Origin: Variovorax sp. PBS-H4
GTDB lineage: Bacteria; Pseudomonadota; Gammaproteobacteria; Burkholderiales; Burkholderiaceae_C
Direction of reading: 5' to 3'
DNA: 64,000 nt
NCBI RefSeq assembly: GCF_901827205.1
Contig: NZ_LR594675.1
Location: 1,736,001-1,800,000 of the forward strand
The translations under genes and the position numbers were made by a program. The notes below the pieces were generated by a model, which did not search any database, was not told where the DNA came from, and saw only the letters and a program-made list of their open reading frames with translations. How positions within the stretch are numbered: the stretch's first letter is position 1; the number at the start of each line of letters is the position of its first letter. Of this stretch, positions 8,241 to 16,189 are shown piece after piece.

Positions 8241-9212
8241 ATGAAGCCCTGCCTCGTGGTCCTGGCCATGGTCTCCGTCGGCGTCCACGCTGCCGAGGCC
8301 GAACGCAACAGCCTGGGCATGGCCTTCGTGAAGCTGCCGGCCGGTGAGTTCCTGATGGGCAGCGACGAGGCGCCCGAATCGTTGGCCCGCGCCTATCCGC
8401 AGCTGCCGACAAGTCGATTCGCACAACTTGCCGACGAAGCACCGGTTCACCGCGTGCGCATCACGCGCGCCTTCTGGATGGGGCAGCACGAAGTCACGGT
8501 CGGCCAGTTTCGGCGTTTCGTCGAGGCGTCGGGCTACGTGCCCGAGTCGGTGGCCGACCGAACCGGCGGCTACGGCTGGCGCGCCGACTACGACCCCGCA
8601 ACCACGAAGCGCGGCGACGCCTTCGAAGGCCGCGATCCCCGCTACTCGTGGCGCAACCCCGGCTTCAAGCAAGGCGACGACCATCCGGTCGTCAACGTGA
8701 CCTGGAACGACGCCCAGGCGCTGGCCGCCTGGCTGAGCAGGATGGAAGGCCGCCGCTACCGCTTGCCGACCGAGGCCGAGTGGGAATACGCCTGCCGCGC
8801 CGGCACCCGCACCCGCTACAGCTCGGGCGAGGACCCGCGCTCGTTGCTGGGCGCGGCCAACGTGTTCGACGCCAGCAGCGCGAGCTACTGGCCGCGCTGG
8901 CGACCCATGGCGCTGGACGGCGACGACGGCTGGCCCTTCACCGCGCCGGTCGGCCGCTTCGCGCCGAACCCGTGGGGCCTCTACGACATGCACGGCAATG
9001 CCTGGGAGTGGGTCGCCGACTGGCATGGCGACACTTACTACGCGCAGTCGCCACTCGACGACCCGAAAGGCCCCGAACGGGGCGAAGTACGGGTGCGCCG
9101 CGGAGGCTCGTGGCACACCTGGCCGTTTTACGCCCGTGCGGCGTACCGCAACTGGAACTCGCCGGACACGCGCTACACGCTGGTCGGCATCCGCCTCGTT
9201 CGGGACGATTGA
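8241..9212 (+). CDS. Exported SUMF1/FGE-fold protein without catalytic cysteines
   Basis: 323 codons from the ATG at 8241 with a short signal peptide (MKPCLVVLAMVSVGVHA). The fold is clear: LGMAFVKLPAGEFLMGSD near 26-43, a QHEVTVGQFRRF motif, PVVNVTWNDAQA near 149, RLPTEAEWEYACRAGTRT near 175-192, GLYDMHGNAWEWVADW near 243 and VRRGGSWHTWPFYARAAYR near 285. In true formylglycine-generating enzymes the last segment carries two cysteines that bind copper and oxidise the sulfatase; here it has none, and no sulfatase gene is nearby. The protein is better described as a PvdO- or EgtB-like, or non-catalytic, SUMF1 domain exported to the periplasm. Confidence 0.75.
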   Translation: MKPCLVVLAMVSVGVHAAEAERNSLGMAFVKLPAGEFLMGSDEAPESLARAYPQLPTSRFAQLADEAPVHRVRITRAFWMGQHEVTVGQFRRFVEASGYVPESVADRTGGYGWRADYDPATTKRGDAFEGRDPRYSWRNPGFKQGDDHPVVNVTWNDAQALAAWLSRMEGRRYRLPTEAEWEYACRAGTRTRYSSGEDPRSLLGAANVFDASSASYWPRWRPMALDGDDGWPFTAPVGRFAPNPWGLYDMHGNAWEWVADWHGDTYYAQSPLDDPKGPERGEVRVRRGGSWHTWPFYARAAYRNWNSPDTRYTLVGIRLVRDD

Positions 9213-9321
9213 CACGCACTAAAGTGCGGATCTGCGCGACAATGCAAGCATAATAGTGCCGGTCGTGCTGCAGATCACTTGGCGGCCACGAGGGTGCCGA
9301 GACCTCCCTTGAGAACAGACG

Positions 9322-10809
9322 ATGATCCCAAAGCTTGTCGACGCGCGGCTGGATGGCTTGCGGCTGGAAGCGCAGCGCAATGTGCCGCTTCACCAGCAGA
9401 TTTCGGAGGCAATCAAACGCCGGATCGCATCGGGCGTGCTGCCCGTGGGGGCCCGCCTTCCGTCTTCTCGCGATCTGGCCTCGCAGTTGGGCGCGTCTCG
9501 CGCCACCGTTGAACTCGCGTACGGCAATCTGGCGGCTGAAGGTTATGTCGCCCGTCGATCAGCAGCGGGGACCCGGGTGCTACCGTTGCGCACCGAAGCG
9601 CCGGCGCCCGCGCTTCAAACCTTTGGGGCACGTCTGATGCCCGGCCTGGCATCGGAAGCCGCGCAACTGCCGAAGATGTTCCAGATGGGATTGCCGGCAC
9701 TGGACGCGTTTCCGCGCAAACTCTGGTCCCGGTTGGCGGCGCGCCACGCACGCGCACTGTCTGTGTCCAAGATGGTGTATCAGCAACCGGGCGGCTTTGC
9801 GCCGCTGCGTCGTGCGATAGCGAATCATCTGGCGATGGGCCGTGGGCTCGCATGCACCGCAAGGCAGGTCTTCGTCACTTGCGGATTTCTGGGTGCGTTG
9901 TCATTGGCATCGCGTGCAGCACTCACCGCAGGCGACAAGGTCCTGGTGGAAGACCCTGGATTCCCGCCGGCCCGCGAAGCCATCAAGCTCGGGGGTGGCA
10001 TCGCGGTTCCTGTTCCGGTGGATGGCCTCGGCATGGACTTCGCTGCCGGCATCTCCTCCGCGCCTGATGCACGGGCCGTGCTGATCACGCCGGTCGCACA
10101 GTTCCCTCTGGGCGGCGCTCTTTCGGCCAGCCGTCGCGAGCAGATGCTGGCTTGGGCAAGTTCGTCGCACGCGTGGGTGCTGCAGGATGACTATGAGGAG
10201 AACTTGAACGGCGTGGACAGAACAGCAAGCTGGTCTGCATCCGTCGCGTCGGCCGAGCGGGTGTTGCATCTGGGATCGTTCAGCAATTTGCTGTTTCCGG
10301 GGTTTCGGCTTGGATACCTCGTGGCACCCGAATCGCTCGTCGGCCCGTTGGAGCACGCAGCCGCGCTGCAGCCCGCGAATCCGTCGCTGCTCGACCAGAT
10401 GGTGGTCTTCGACTTCATTGCGCAAGGCCTTCTCGTGCGGCATCTCGCGCGCATGAAGAGCCTCTACGCAGAGCGGAGGCTGGCGCTGCGGAAGGCGCTG
10501 AACGAGGCATTCGGCCCTCTCGGACACGCAGAGAGCTGTGGAATGCATGTGCTGCTTCGCTTGCGCATCGATTGCGACGATGTCGCCCTCGCCGCGCTTG
10601 CCCGTTCCCACGGGATGGCCGTGAATGCCCTCTCGCCGATGGGCGTGAACGTGAACACCGGGCCGGGACTCCTGCTCGGATACACCAACATCCTCCCGGC
10701 GGCCGCGATGGATGCCGCGTTGTGCCTGAGGAACGTTCTTCAGGACAAGGGGCCTTCTCCTGCAGAGCCTGCGCCTGCGGATCGCTGCATCGCAGGCGGG
10801 TACGGCTGA
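9322..10809 (+). CDS. MocR-family (GntR HTH plus aminotransferase-like) regulator lacking the PLP lysine
   Basis: 495 codons from the ATG at 9322. Residues about 17-80 are a GntR winged helix (VPLHQQISEAIKRRIASG, LPSSRDLASQLGASRATVE). Residues about 115-480 have the fold-type I aminotransferase layout: QQPGGFAPLRRAIANHL at 154, VEDPGFPPAREA at 199, QDDYEENL at 288 and GSFSNLLFPGFRLGYL at 318. In MocR proteins the last motif normally reads SK and the lysine holds PLP; here residue 322 is Asn (codon AAT at 10285-10287). The usual TPxHQ motif is also altered to TPVAQ. The regulator may respond to a different ligand. The exported cupin gene begins 188 bp downstream on the same strand and is a possible target. 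Confidence 0.85.
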   Translation: MIPKLVDARLDGLRLEAQRNVPLHQQISEAIKRRIASGVLPVGARLPSSRDLASQLGASRATVELAYGNLAAEGYVARRSAAGTRVLPLRTEAPAPALQTFGARLMPGLASEAAQLPKMFQMGLPALDAFPRKLWSRLAARHARALSVSKMVYQQPGGFAPLRRAIANHLAMGRGLACTARQVFVTCGFLGALSLASRAALTAGDKVLVEDPGFPPAREAIKLGGGIAVPVPVDGLGMDFAAGISSAPDARAVLITPVAQFPLGGALSASRREQMLAWASSSHAWVLQDDYEENLNGVDRTASWSASVASAERVLHLGSFSNLLFPGFRLGYLVAPESLVGPLEHAAALQPANPSLLDQMVVFDFIAQGLLVRHLARMKSLYAERRLALRKALNEAFGPLGHAESCGMHVLLRLRIDCDDVALAALARSHGMAVNALSPMGVNVNTGPGLLLGYTNILPAAAMDAALCLRNVLQDKGPSPAEPAPADRCIAGGYG

Positions 10810-10997
10810 CTGGGCGGCAGGGACCGCTGCCGCGTCATTGTTGGTCTGGTCGGATAAGCGAATCTTGGACATGGGCTGTTTCATGGCGCACGCCTAAGCT
10901 GGCAAAGCTGCAGCGCTCGATCAGCAGCCTTGCGAGTCCGCACCGGTGCGGCTTCTGCACAGGTTGCTTCCCGTCCAACAGAGAAAGAGTCAGTTCG

Positions 10998-11444
10998 ATG
11001 TCCAAGTCTTCCAACCATTCACGCAACATCCGGTCGGCATGCGCGATCGCTGTTGCCGCCGTACTGCTAGGTGCCTCGCCATCGTGGGCCCAGAGCACGA
11101 CTGCGCCGGCCAGTGGTCGCAATATCGAGTCGGTGCTTGCTGAAAAGCTGTCCGTCACACCTGGCAAGGTCCTGACGTCCCAGATCGTGCACTACCCACC
11201 CGGTGGGGCATCGAAGTCGCACCGCCATGATGCGGACGTCTTCGCCTTCGTATTGTCCGGAAACATCGTCTCGCAAACGGACGGGCACGGAGATGCAAAG
11301 GTGTATCACGCCGGGGAAGGGCGCTTCGAGCGGCGGGGCGAGCACCACGTCATCAGCCGCAACGCGAGCGCCACGGAGCCGGCCAGCATGCTCGTGGTCT
11401 ATGTGCACGACGAGGGCGCGACCCTGACAACCTTCGACCACTAG
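10998..11444 (+). CDS. Small exported cupin protein
   Basis: 148 codons from the ATG at 10998, preceded by GAGAAAGAG. A signal peptide runs to the PSWAQS site near residue 33. The mature part is a single cupin barrel: VHYPPGGASKSHRHDADVFAFVL at about 65-85 supplies the first metal-binding histidines, and GEHHVISRNAS near 117 supplies a second. Such small periplasmic cupins are common in Burkholderiales and their role is unknown. It lies between the MocR-like regulator and the exported amidase-like gene, all on the plus strand. A strong hairpin follows the stop codon. Confidence 0.75.
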   Translation: MSKSSNHSRNIRSACAIAVAAVLLGASPSWAQSTTAPASGRNIESVLAEKLSVTPGKVLTSQIVHYPPGGASKSHRHDADVFAFVLSGNIVSQTDGHGDAKVYHAGEGRFERRGEHHVISRNASATEPASMLVVYVHDEGATLTTFDH

Positions 11445-11458
11445 GAAGATCGACCCAA

Positions 11459-11476
11459 GGCCGCTCGCCAGCGGCC
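11459..11476 (+). terminator. Hairpin downstream of the cupin gene
   Basis: GGCCGCT-CGCC-AGCGGCC forms a perfect 7-bp GC stem with a 4-nt loop, 15 bp after the cupin stop. No uridine run follows, so it may be a weak or factor-assisted terminator, or an mRNA-stabilising structure. Confidence 0.4.
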
Positions 11477-11570
11477 TGCATGTGCAAACCGCCCTGCGCC
11501 CGGGTGCTGCGAGATGCCGCCCGGTGTGGAAGCGCGCTCTGCATCAATGAAAAAAAGACAGGAGACAGCA

Positions 11571-12914
11571 GTGTTAAATCGTGCCATCGCATTCGGCATG
11601 CCCTTCGCAGCCGCAGTGCTGCTCATCGTCGGCGGCACCGTGCCGCCGGCCGCGCATGCCCAAGGCCGAACTTCGGCCAAGCCCCAGGGAGCATCCTCAG
11701 GCAGCGACGACACTGATCGCAAGAGCGTCATGCGGCTCGAAGGAAATCCGCAGACCACGCAGTTCGGCTGGTTCGACAACTCACAGCCACCGGTCGCCAG
11801 GATGCGTTCCGGAGACACGATCGTGATGGAGACATTGATCCATGGCGACAAGCAGATCGTCATGAATGAAATGACCATCGCCCAGATGACCCTGCGTGCC
11901 AGGCAGGAGCAGGCCGAATCGCCCGGCAGGGGCCCTCATTCCATCACCGGTCCCGTGTACATAGAGGGTGCACAGCCCGGCGACGTACTGAAGATCGACA
12001 TCGGCAAGATCGTGCCGAGCTCCTACGCGTTGAACTTCAGCTATCCGGGCTTTGCCGGCGCGTTCCCGAAAGTGTTTTCGCAGGGGCAACTGAAGTACTT
12101 TCTCCTGGACAGCGAAAGGCAAAGGGTCGAGTTCTCGCCCGGGATCGAAATTCCTCTTCGCCCCTTTCCTGGACTGATCGCTGTGGCGCGTGCCGAGCCG
12201 GGCCGCTACAGCACGGTGCCGCCGGGGCGTTTCGGTGGAAATCTCGATATCAACGAGATGGTGTCCGGCACCACGGTCTACCTTCCCGTCTTTGTCGAGG
12301 GAGGTCTGCTCTGGTCCGGAGACTCCCACGCCGCGCAAGGAAACGGCGAAATCAATCTCACGGCCCTTGAGACATCGTTCAAGGAACTGCCCTTGACGGT
12401 GACCGTGCTCAAGGGAAAGAAGCTGGACTGGCCGCGGGTCGAGACCCCCACGCATTGGATCGCAATGGGATATGACAAGGATCTGAATGTCGCCTTCAGC
12501 ATGCTGCAGGACCAGGCCACAACGCTCATCGCAGAGCAGAGCGGAGTCGGCCAGGCCGAAGCGCGCTCGATGATGCTGGCCAAGTGGGACTGTCGCGTCG
12601 CCGAGATAGTGAACGTCCTCAAGGGCACCTACTGCATGATCCCCAAGGCAGCGAATGCTGCCGCGCCCGCGCTGCCCACCCGGGACGGGCCCGAAGCAAT
12701 GGTCACGCACGCAAGGAACGTCGACCTCAACAAGGCCATGGACGAGGCCGCGCTTTCCATGGTCGACAGGCTGGCGGGCGAAAAAGGGCTCACTCGCCTG
12801 GAGGCCTATTCCCTCGCCAGCATGGCCATGGATTGCCGCCTGGGCCCGCCCGCAGGCACGGAGCACGAAGTGCACTGCCTGATGAACGAGAAGCTCTGGA
12901 CGGCCAGCCGCTGA
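11571..12914 (+). CDS. Exported acetamidase/formamidase-family protein
   Basis: 447 codons from a GTG at 11571, chosen because AGGAG lies 6-10 bp before it; an ATG at 11547 in frame has no ribosome site. A Sec signal peptide (hydrophobic core AAAVLLIVGG, cleavage at AAHAQ, near residue 29) precedes the FmdA/AmdA-type fold: MRSGDTIVMETL near 76, GPVYIEGAQPGDVLKIDIGK near 127, GGNLDINEMVSGTTVYLPV near 223, and a GDSHAAQGNGEI metal-site motif near 250. Family members are Zn-dependent amide hydrolases that are normally cytoplasmic, so export is unusual. The stop overlaps the start of the next gene (TGATG), so it is translationally coupled to a metal-type ABC receptor. Confidence 0.8.
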   Translation: MLNRAIAFGMPFAAAVLLIVGGTVPPAAHAQGRTSAKPQGASSGSDDTDRKSVMRLEGNPQTTQFGWFDNSQPPVARMRSGDTIVMETLIHGDKQIVMNEMTIAQMTLRARQEQAESPGRGPHSITGPVYIEGAQPGDVLKIDIGKIVPSSYALNFSYPGFAGAFPKVFSQGQLKYFLLDSERQRVEFSPGIEIPLRPFPGLIAVARAEPGRYSTVPPGRFGGNLDINEMVSGTTVYLPVFVEGGLLWSGDSHAAQGNGEINLTALETSFKELPLTVTVLKGKKLDWPRVETPTHWIAMGYDKDLNVAFSMLQDQATTLIAEQSGVGQAEARSMMLAKWDCRVAEIVNVLKGTYCMIPKAANAAAPALPTRDGPEAMVTHARNVDLNKAMDEAALSMVDRLAGEKGLTRLEAYSLASMAMDCRLGPPAGTEHEVHCLMNEKLWTASR

Positions 12915-13864
12915 TGCCTGCGCCCATCGGACTCACCAGGAGGGCAGCTATCGCAGGCACGCTTGCCGCTGCCGGTGTCAGCGCCGAAGAACTCCCGCCC
13001 GCCGATGTGTGCACGTCGCGTCTACGTGTCGTGGCCGCGACGAGCGATCTTGCCAGCCTGGTCCAGGCCGTCGGTGGCCCGCTTGTCGAGGTCCGTACCG
13101 TGGCGCCGCCGATGGCCGACCCCGAGTCGTTTGAACCGCGAGCAAGCGACCTGGCGCTGATCGCAAGCGCTGCGCTCGTCGTGAGGATCGGGCTGGGCTA
13201 TGACCATTGGCTCGAAAAGCTGCTCGATCGGCGGGGCCGAAGCTTCTGCAACAGGCCGGCTCCGGTGGTCGACGCGTCCTCCGGAATCCCTCTGCTGGAG
13301 GTCGTTGGACGCAATCCGTTCTCTCAAGACAACCATGGGCACGGCATCGCGAACCCGCACTACTGGCTGGACCCTGCGAACGCCCGAATCATGACGGCGA
13401 CGATCGGCGAGGCCATTGCCAACGCCTCCGAAAGCGCACGAGAAGCCGTCCTTCAAAATTGCCGGCGATTCCTCGAGCGGCTCCGTCGGAAGATGGGCAC
13501 CTGGACGGACACCTTGTCTCCGTTTCGCGGCACTGCGCTACTCGCGTACCACAACAGCTGGCCGTACTTCGCACGCCGGTTCCGTTTGAACGTCGTGGGA
13601 TTCATAGAGCCGAGGGAAGGGGTCACGCCGAGTGTCGCGCATTTGGCGGCATTGCTGTCGCAAGCGCGTGAGAACGATGTCCGTGCGATCCTGCAGGCAA
13701 CCCACGAGCCGAAGCAATTCTCCGGAACAGTCGCTGCACGCCTGGGCATTCCCTTGATTCACCTCGCACCCGGTGTCGGGAGTGTGCCCGAGGCTGGAGA
13801 CTACCTGGCTCTCATGGACTACAACGTCAACTCCCTGGCACGCGCGCTCGCCAAGGCGCATTGA
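12914..13864 (+). CDS. Metal-type (ZnuA/TroA family) ABC transporter receptor
   Basis: 316 codons; ATG overlaps the TGA of the amidase-like gene. The N-terminus LTRRAAIAGTLAAAG looks like a Tat signal. The cluster A-I fold is visible: LRVVAATSDLASLVQAVGG near 37, FEPRASDLALIASA near 72, a His-rich DNHGHG loop near 136, PHYWLDPAN near 144, AYHNSWPYFARRF near 212 and FIEPREGVTPSV near 230. In ZnuA/MntC proteins metal is held by His, His, Glu and Asp; candidates are His146, His213 and Glu near 233. The usual first His (GxExHxxEP) is replaced by PESFEP, so the site may have one ligand fewer. Next gene is the cognate permease, 9 bp on. Confidence 0.8.
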   Translation: MPAPIGLTRRAAIAGTLAAAGVSAEELPPADVCTSRLRVVAATSDLASLVQAVGGPLVEVRTVAPPMADPESFEPRASDLALIASAALVVRIGLGYDHWLEKLLDRRGRSFCNRPAPVVDASSGIPLLEVVGRNPFSQDNHGHGIANPHYWLDPANARIMTATIGEAIANASESAREAVLQNCRRFLERLRRKMGTWTDTLSPFRGTALLAYHNSWPYFARRFRLNVVGFIEPREGVTPSVAHLAALLSQARENDVRAILQATHEPKQFSGTVAARLGIPLIHLAPGVGSVPEAGDYLALMDYNVNSLARALAKAH

Positions 13865-13873
13865 GGACACATC

Positions 13874-15169
13874 ATGGTATTGGCAGACTTGATCGCCCTC
13901 ATGGCGCCGTCGTTCGCCGGCTGCATGCTCTTCGTGGCCATCCACCAGTGCTTCGGCGTGCACGTGCTGCGGCGGGGAGTCATCTTCGTCGACCTGGCGC
14001 TTGCGCAGATGTCGGCACTCGGCGCCACACTGGCCTTTGCCGCAGGCCACGACCCGGCGAGTGTCGGCGGCATCGCATACACGCTGTGTTTCTCCGCAGC
14101 GGGGGCGGCACTGCTGGCGTTCGCTCGCGCACTGCCCAAGGGCATCGATCATGAAGCGTACATCGGCATCATCTACGTGGTCAGTACAGCCGCGACGATC
14201 GTCGCTGTGGATCAGTCTCCACAAGGCGCCGAGCACGTCAAGCAGATTCTCGTGGGCAGCATCCTGGGGATCTCGATCGAGGGGCTGCCGAAGCTGGCGC
14301 TGCTGTATGGCGTGGTAGGAGCACTCTTGTGGCTGGCGCGAAGGCCGATCGCACAGGCGAGTGCGTTTGCTCCAACTGAGCATGCGCGCGCACACGCAGC
14401 CTGGGACTTCGTCTTCTACTTTCTTTTCGGCCTCGTCGTCACAAGCTCCGTGGCGATCGCCGGCATCCTGCTCGTGTTCTGCTTTCTCATCATTCCATCC
14501 TTGATCGGATCGCTTTTCTCCAGGCGACCTGTGGTGTTGCATGTCGTCGGATGGGTTGCGGGGACAGTCGCAAGCGCAACGGGACTCGCGGCTTCCTACG
14601 CGTTGGATCTGCCTGCAGGTGCCGCGCTCGTGATCGCGTTTGCATTCGTGCTTCTCGTGGCCTGCCTGTTGCGCGGCGTTCTGTGGGTGCCGCCACAGCA
14701 ACGGCTTGCGGGCCTGCGCAAGTTCGCTCGCGCGGTCTGCGCCGGCGTCTTCGGTGCGGCAGGCCTGGCAATGCTCTGGCTCGTCGCCGTGCCACGCGCG
14801 GACCAGCCTTTGCTCGTGTTCGTCGAGCGGCTCGCAGGTACAGGCCCTGAACACTACTTGACAGGTGCCGAGCGGCGGCGATATGCGAATGCGCTTGCGA
14901 CATCCAGACTGAAACACGAGCAAGCGAGCCAGCTCACCTCGCAGGAGAGGCAATCCCGCTGGCAGGGAGACGGCCTTTCGGATGAAGCGATCCGTGGCAT
15001 CGGCACATTCCAGCAGGCCTTCAACGAAATGGCTCGTGGGGAAGATTTCGTGGTGCGTGAGCTGACGGTGCGCGCGCGGGAGCGCCAGCGCTGGCGCGTG
15101 GCGCCCTTCGGTCTTGCGCTGAGCATGGCGGGCTTGTGGTGGGCGCTGAGGCGTTCATCACAGGCGTGA
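13874..15169 (+). CDS. Metal-type ABC transporter permease (ZnuB family) with C-terminal extension
   Basis: 431 codons from the ATG at 13874, after TTGAGGACA. Residues 1-265 match the ABC-3 permease family: about eight hydrophobic helices, with FVDLALAQMSALGATLAF near 38 and an SVAIAGILLVFCFLIIPSLI helix near 193. The family is usually 260-300 residues; here a further helix (about 283-302), roughly 100 hydrophilic residues rich in Arg, Glu and Gln, and a last helix near 410 follow. No ATPase gene is present before or after, so the transporter must borrow one or be encoded in part elsewhere. It is the third gene of a coupled set with the amidase-like protein and the metal receptor. Confidence 0.82.
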   Translation: MVLADLIALMAPSFAGCMLFVAIHQCFGVHVLRRGVIFVDLALAQMSALGATLAFAAGHDPASVGGIAYTLCFSAAGAALLAFARALPKGIDHEAYIGIIYVVSTAATIVAVDQSPQGAEHVKQILVGSILGISIEGLPKLALLYGVVGALLWLARRPIAQASAFAPTEHARAHAAWDFVFYFLFGLVVTSSVAIAGILLVFCFLIIPSLIGSLFSRRPVVLHVVGWVAGTVASATGLAASYALDLPAGAALVIAFAFVLLVACLLRGVLWVPPQQRLAGLRKFARAVCAGVFGAAGLAMLWLVAVPRADQPLLVFVERLAGTGPEHYLTGAERRRYANALATSRLKHEQASQLTSQERQSRWQGDGLSDEAIRGIGTFQQAFNEMARGEDFVVRELTVRARERQRWRVAPFGLALSMAGLWWALRRSSQA

Positions 15170-15307
15170 GGGGCCTCAAGCTTGTGATGCCTGCCTGACT
15201 GCGTACGTGGCGTCGCATAGAACCCACCGCAAACCTCGCCGCGTCCGACACGCCGCAACCCGCGCCGCGGAGTAGAAGTGGAGCCATCTTTTTGCAAGGA
15301 GCCCCGC

Positions 15308-15709
15308 ATGCCCCGACAAGCATTTGCACTCCATTCCTCGCTCGCCGCCTTGGCCTGCGCGGCCACCCTCATTGGCACCGGCGCGTGGGCGCAGGCGCAA
15401 GGCACCGCTTCGCAGGCGGAGCGCGAGCGCGCGACCTGCGACGGCGTCCAGCAAGACCGCGAAGCCTGCCGCCGCGAGGCCGGCGCAGCGAAGCAGGAAG
15501 CGCAGCGCGGCGGCCTCGCGCCGGCGGGCCAGGCCGAGCAGAACGCGCTGGCGCGCTGCCAGATGCTGCAGCCGGCGGGCGACCGCGCCGATTGCGAGGC
15601 ACGCGTCAAGGGCGCAGCCACCAGCAGCAGCGGCAGCGTAATGGGCGGTGGCGTGATCCGCGAGAGCGTCACGCCGGTGCCGGCCTCGCCGCCAGCGCCA
15701 GCCCGCTGA
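15308..15709 (+). CDS. Small exported Ala/Arg-rich hypothetical protein
   Basis: 133 codons from the ATG at 15308, preceded by CAAGGAG. A signal peptide ends near GAWAQAQG (residue 30). The mature part is hydrophilic and helical, rich in Ala, Glu, Gln and Arg, with four cysteines in spaced pairs (CDGVQQDREAC and CQMLQPAGDRADC), which could form periplasmic disulfide hairpins. The tail is Ser/Gly then Pro-rich. No known domain; short proteins of this layout are common in Comamonadaceae as presumed stress-related periplasmic proteins. It is followed 45 bp later by another small gene. Confidence 0.6.
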   Translation: MPRQAFALHSSLAALACAATLIGTGAWAQAQGTASQAERERATCDGVQQDREACRREAGAAKQEAQRGGLAPAGQAEQNALARCQMLQPAGDRADCEARVKGAATSSSGSVMGGGVIRESVTPVPASPPAPAR

Positions 15710-15754
15710 AGTTGCGCACCCGTTCACGACGCACATCTTTCAGGAGAACCGAAC

Positions 15755-16087
15755 ATGCAGATCGAAACGCCGCACATCCATCCCACCCCGCAACAGGCTG
15801 AGCCCGGCACGGAGATCTTGCCCATGCCCGTGGCAGGCAACGACATCGGGCCGGCCCCCGCGCTCGGGAACGAGGCGATGCGCGCAGAGGTGCCATCGAA
15901 GCTGCACCGCACCTGGGACAAGGTGCGCACTGCAGTCAATTCGCTGCCGACCCATGCGCGGCAAGCCAAGGTGCAGGGCGCGCAGTATGTGGCCGAGGAA
16001 CCGGTCAAGGCCGCGATGATGGCGGCGGCCGGCGGGGCTGCGCTGGCCATCGTGCTGCGGGCTGCGGCGCGCCGCGCCTGGCGCTGA
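15755..16087 (+). CDS. Small DUF883/ElaB-like membrane-anchored protein
   Basis: 110 codons from the ATG at 15755 with AGGAG upstream. The N-terminal half is soluble and Pro-rich; residues about 48-80 are amphipathic and helical; the C-terminus has a short hydrophobic helix (MMAAAGGAALAIVLR) followed by an RRAWR tail. The pattern YVAEEPVKAAMMAAAGG resembles the xxNPWxAVGxAAGxG end of the ElaB/YqjD/DUF883 family, inner-membrane anchored proteins associated with stationary-phase ribosomes in Escherichia coli. The similarity is limited to the tail, so the assignment is tentative. Confidence 0.5.
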   Translation: MQIETPHIHPTPQQAEPGTEILPMPVAGNDIGPAPALGNEAMRAEVPSKLHRTWDKVRTAVNSLPTHARQAKVQGAQYVAEEPVKAAMMAAAGGAALAIVLRAAARRAWR

Positions 16088-16189
16088 TCCGCGTTCCTTG
16101 GCCCCTGGAGCCGCCGCGGCATCTGAACCTACGCGAACAAGCGCCGAGGGCAACGGGTCGCGCATCTGCCGCGCCCGGACGATGTGCGC

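Noticed and set aside
8241..9212. Sulfatase-activating formylglycine-generating enzyme
   Set aside because: The catalytic cysteine pair is absent and no sulfatase is encoded in the window.
13538..14953. 471-codon open frame on the minus strand over the metal permease
   Set aside because: No family resemblance and it conflicts with the permease and the receptor, which have clear motifs.
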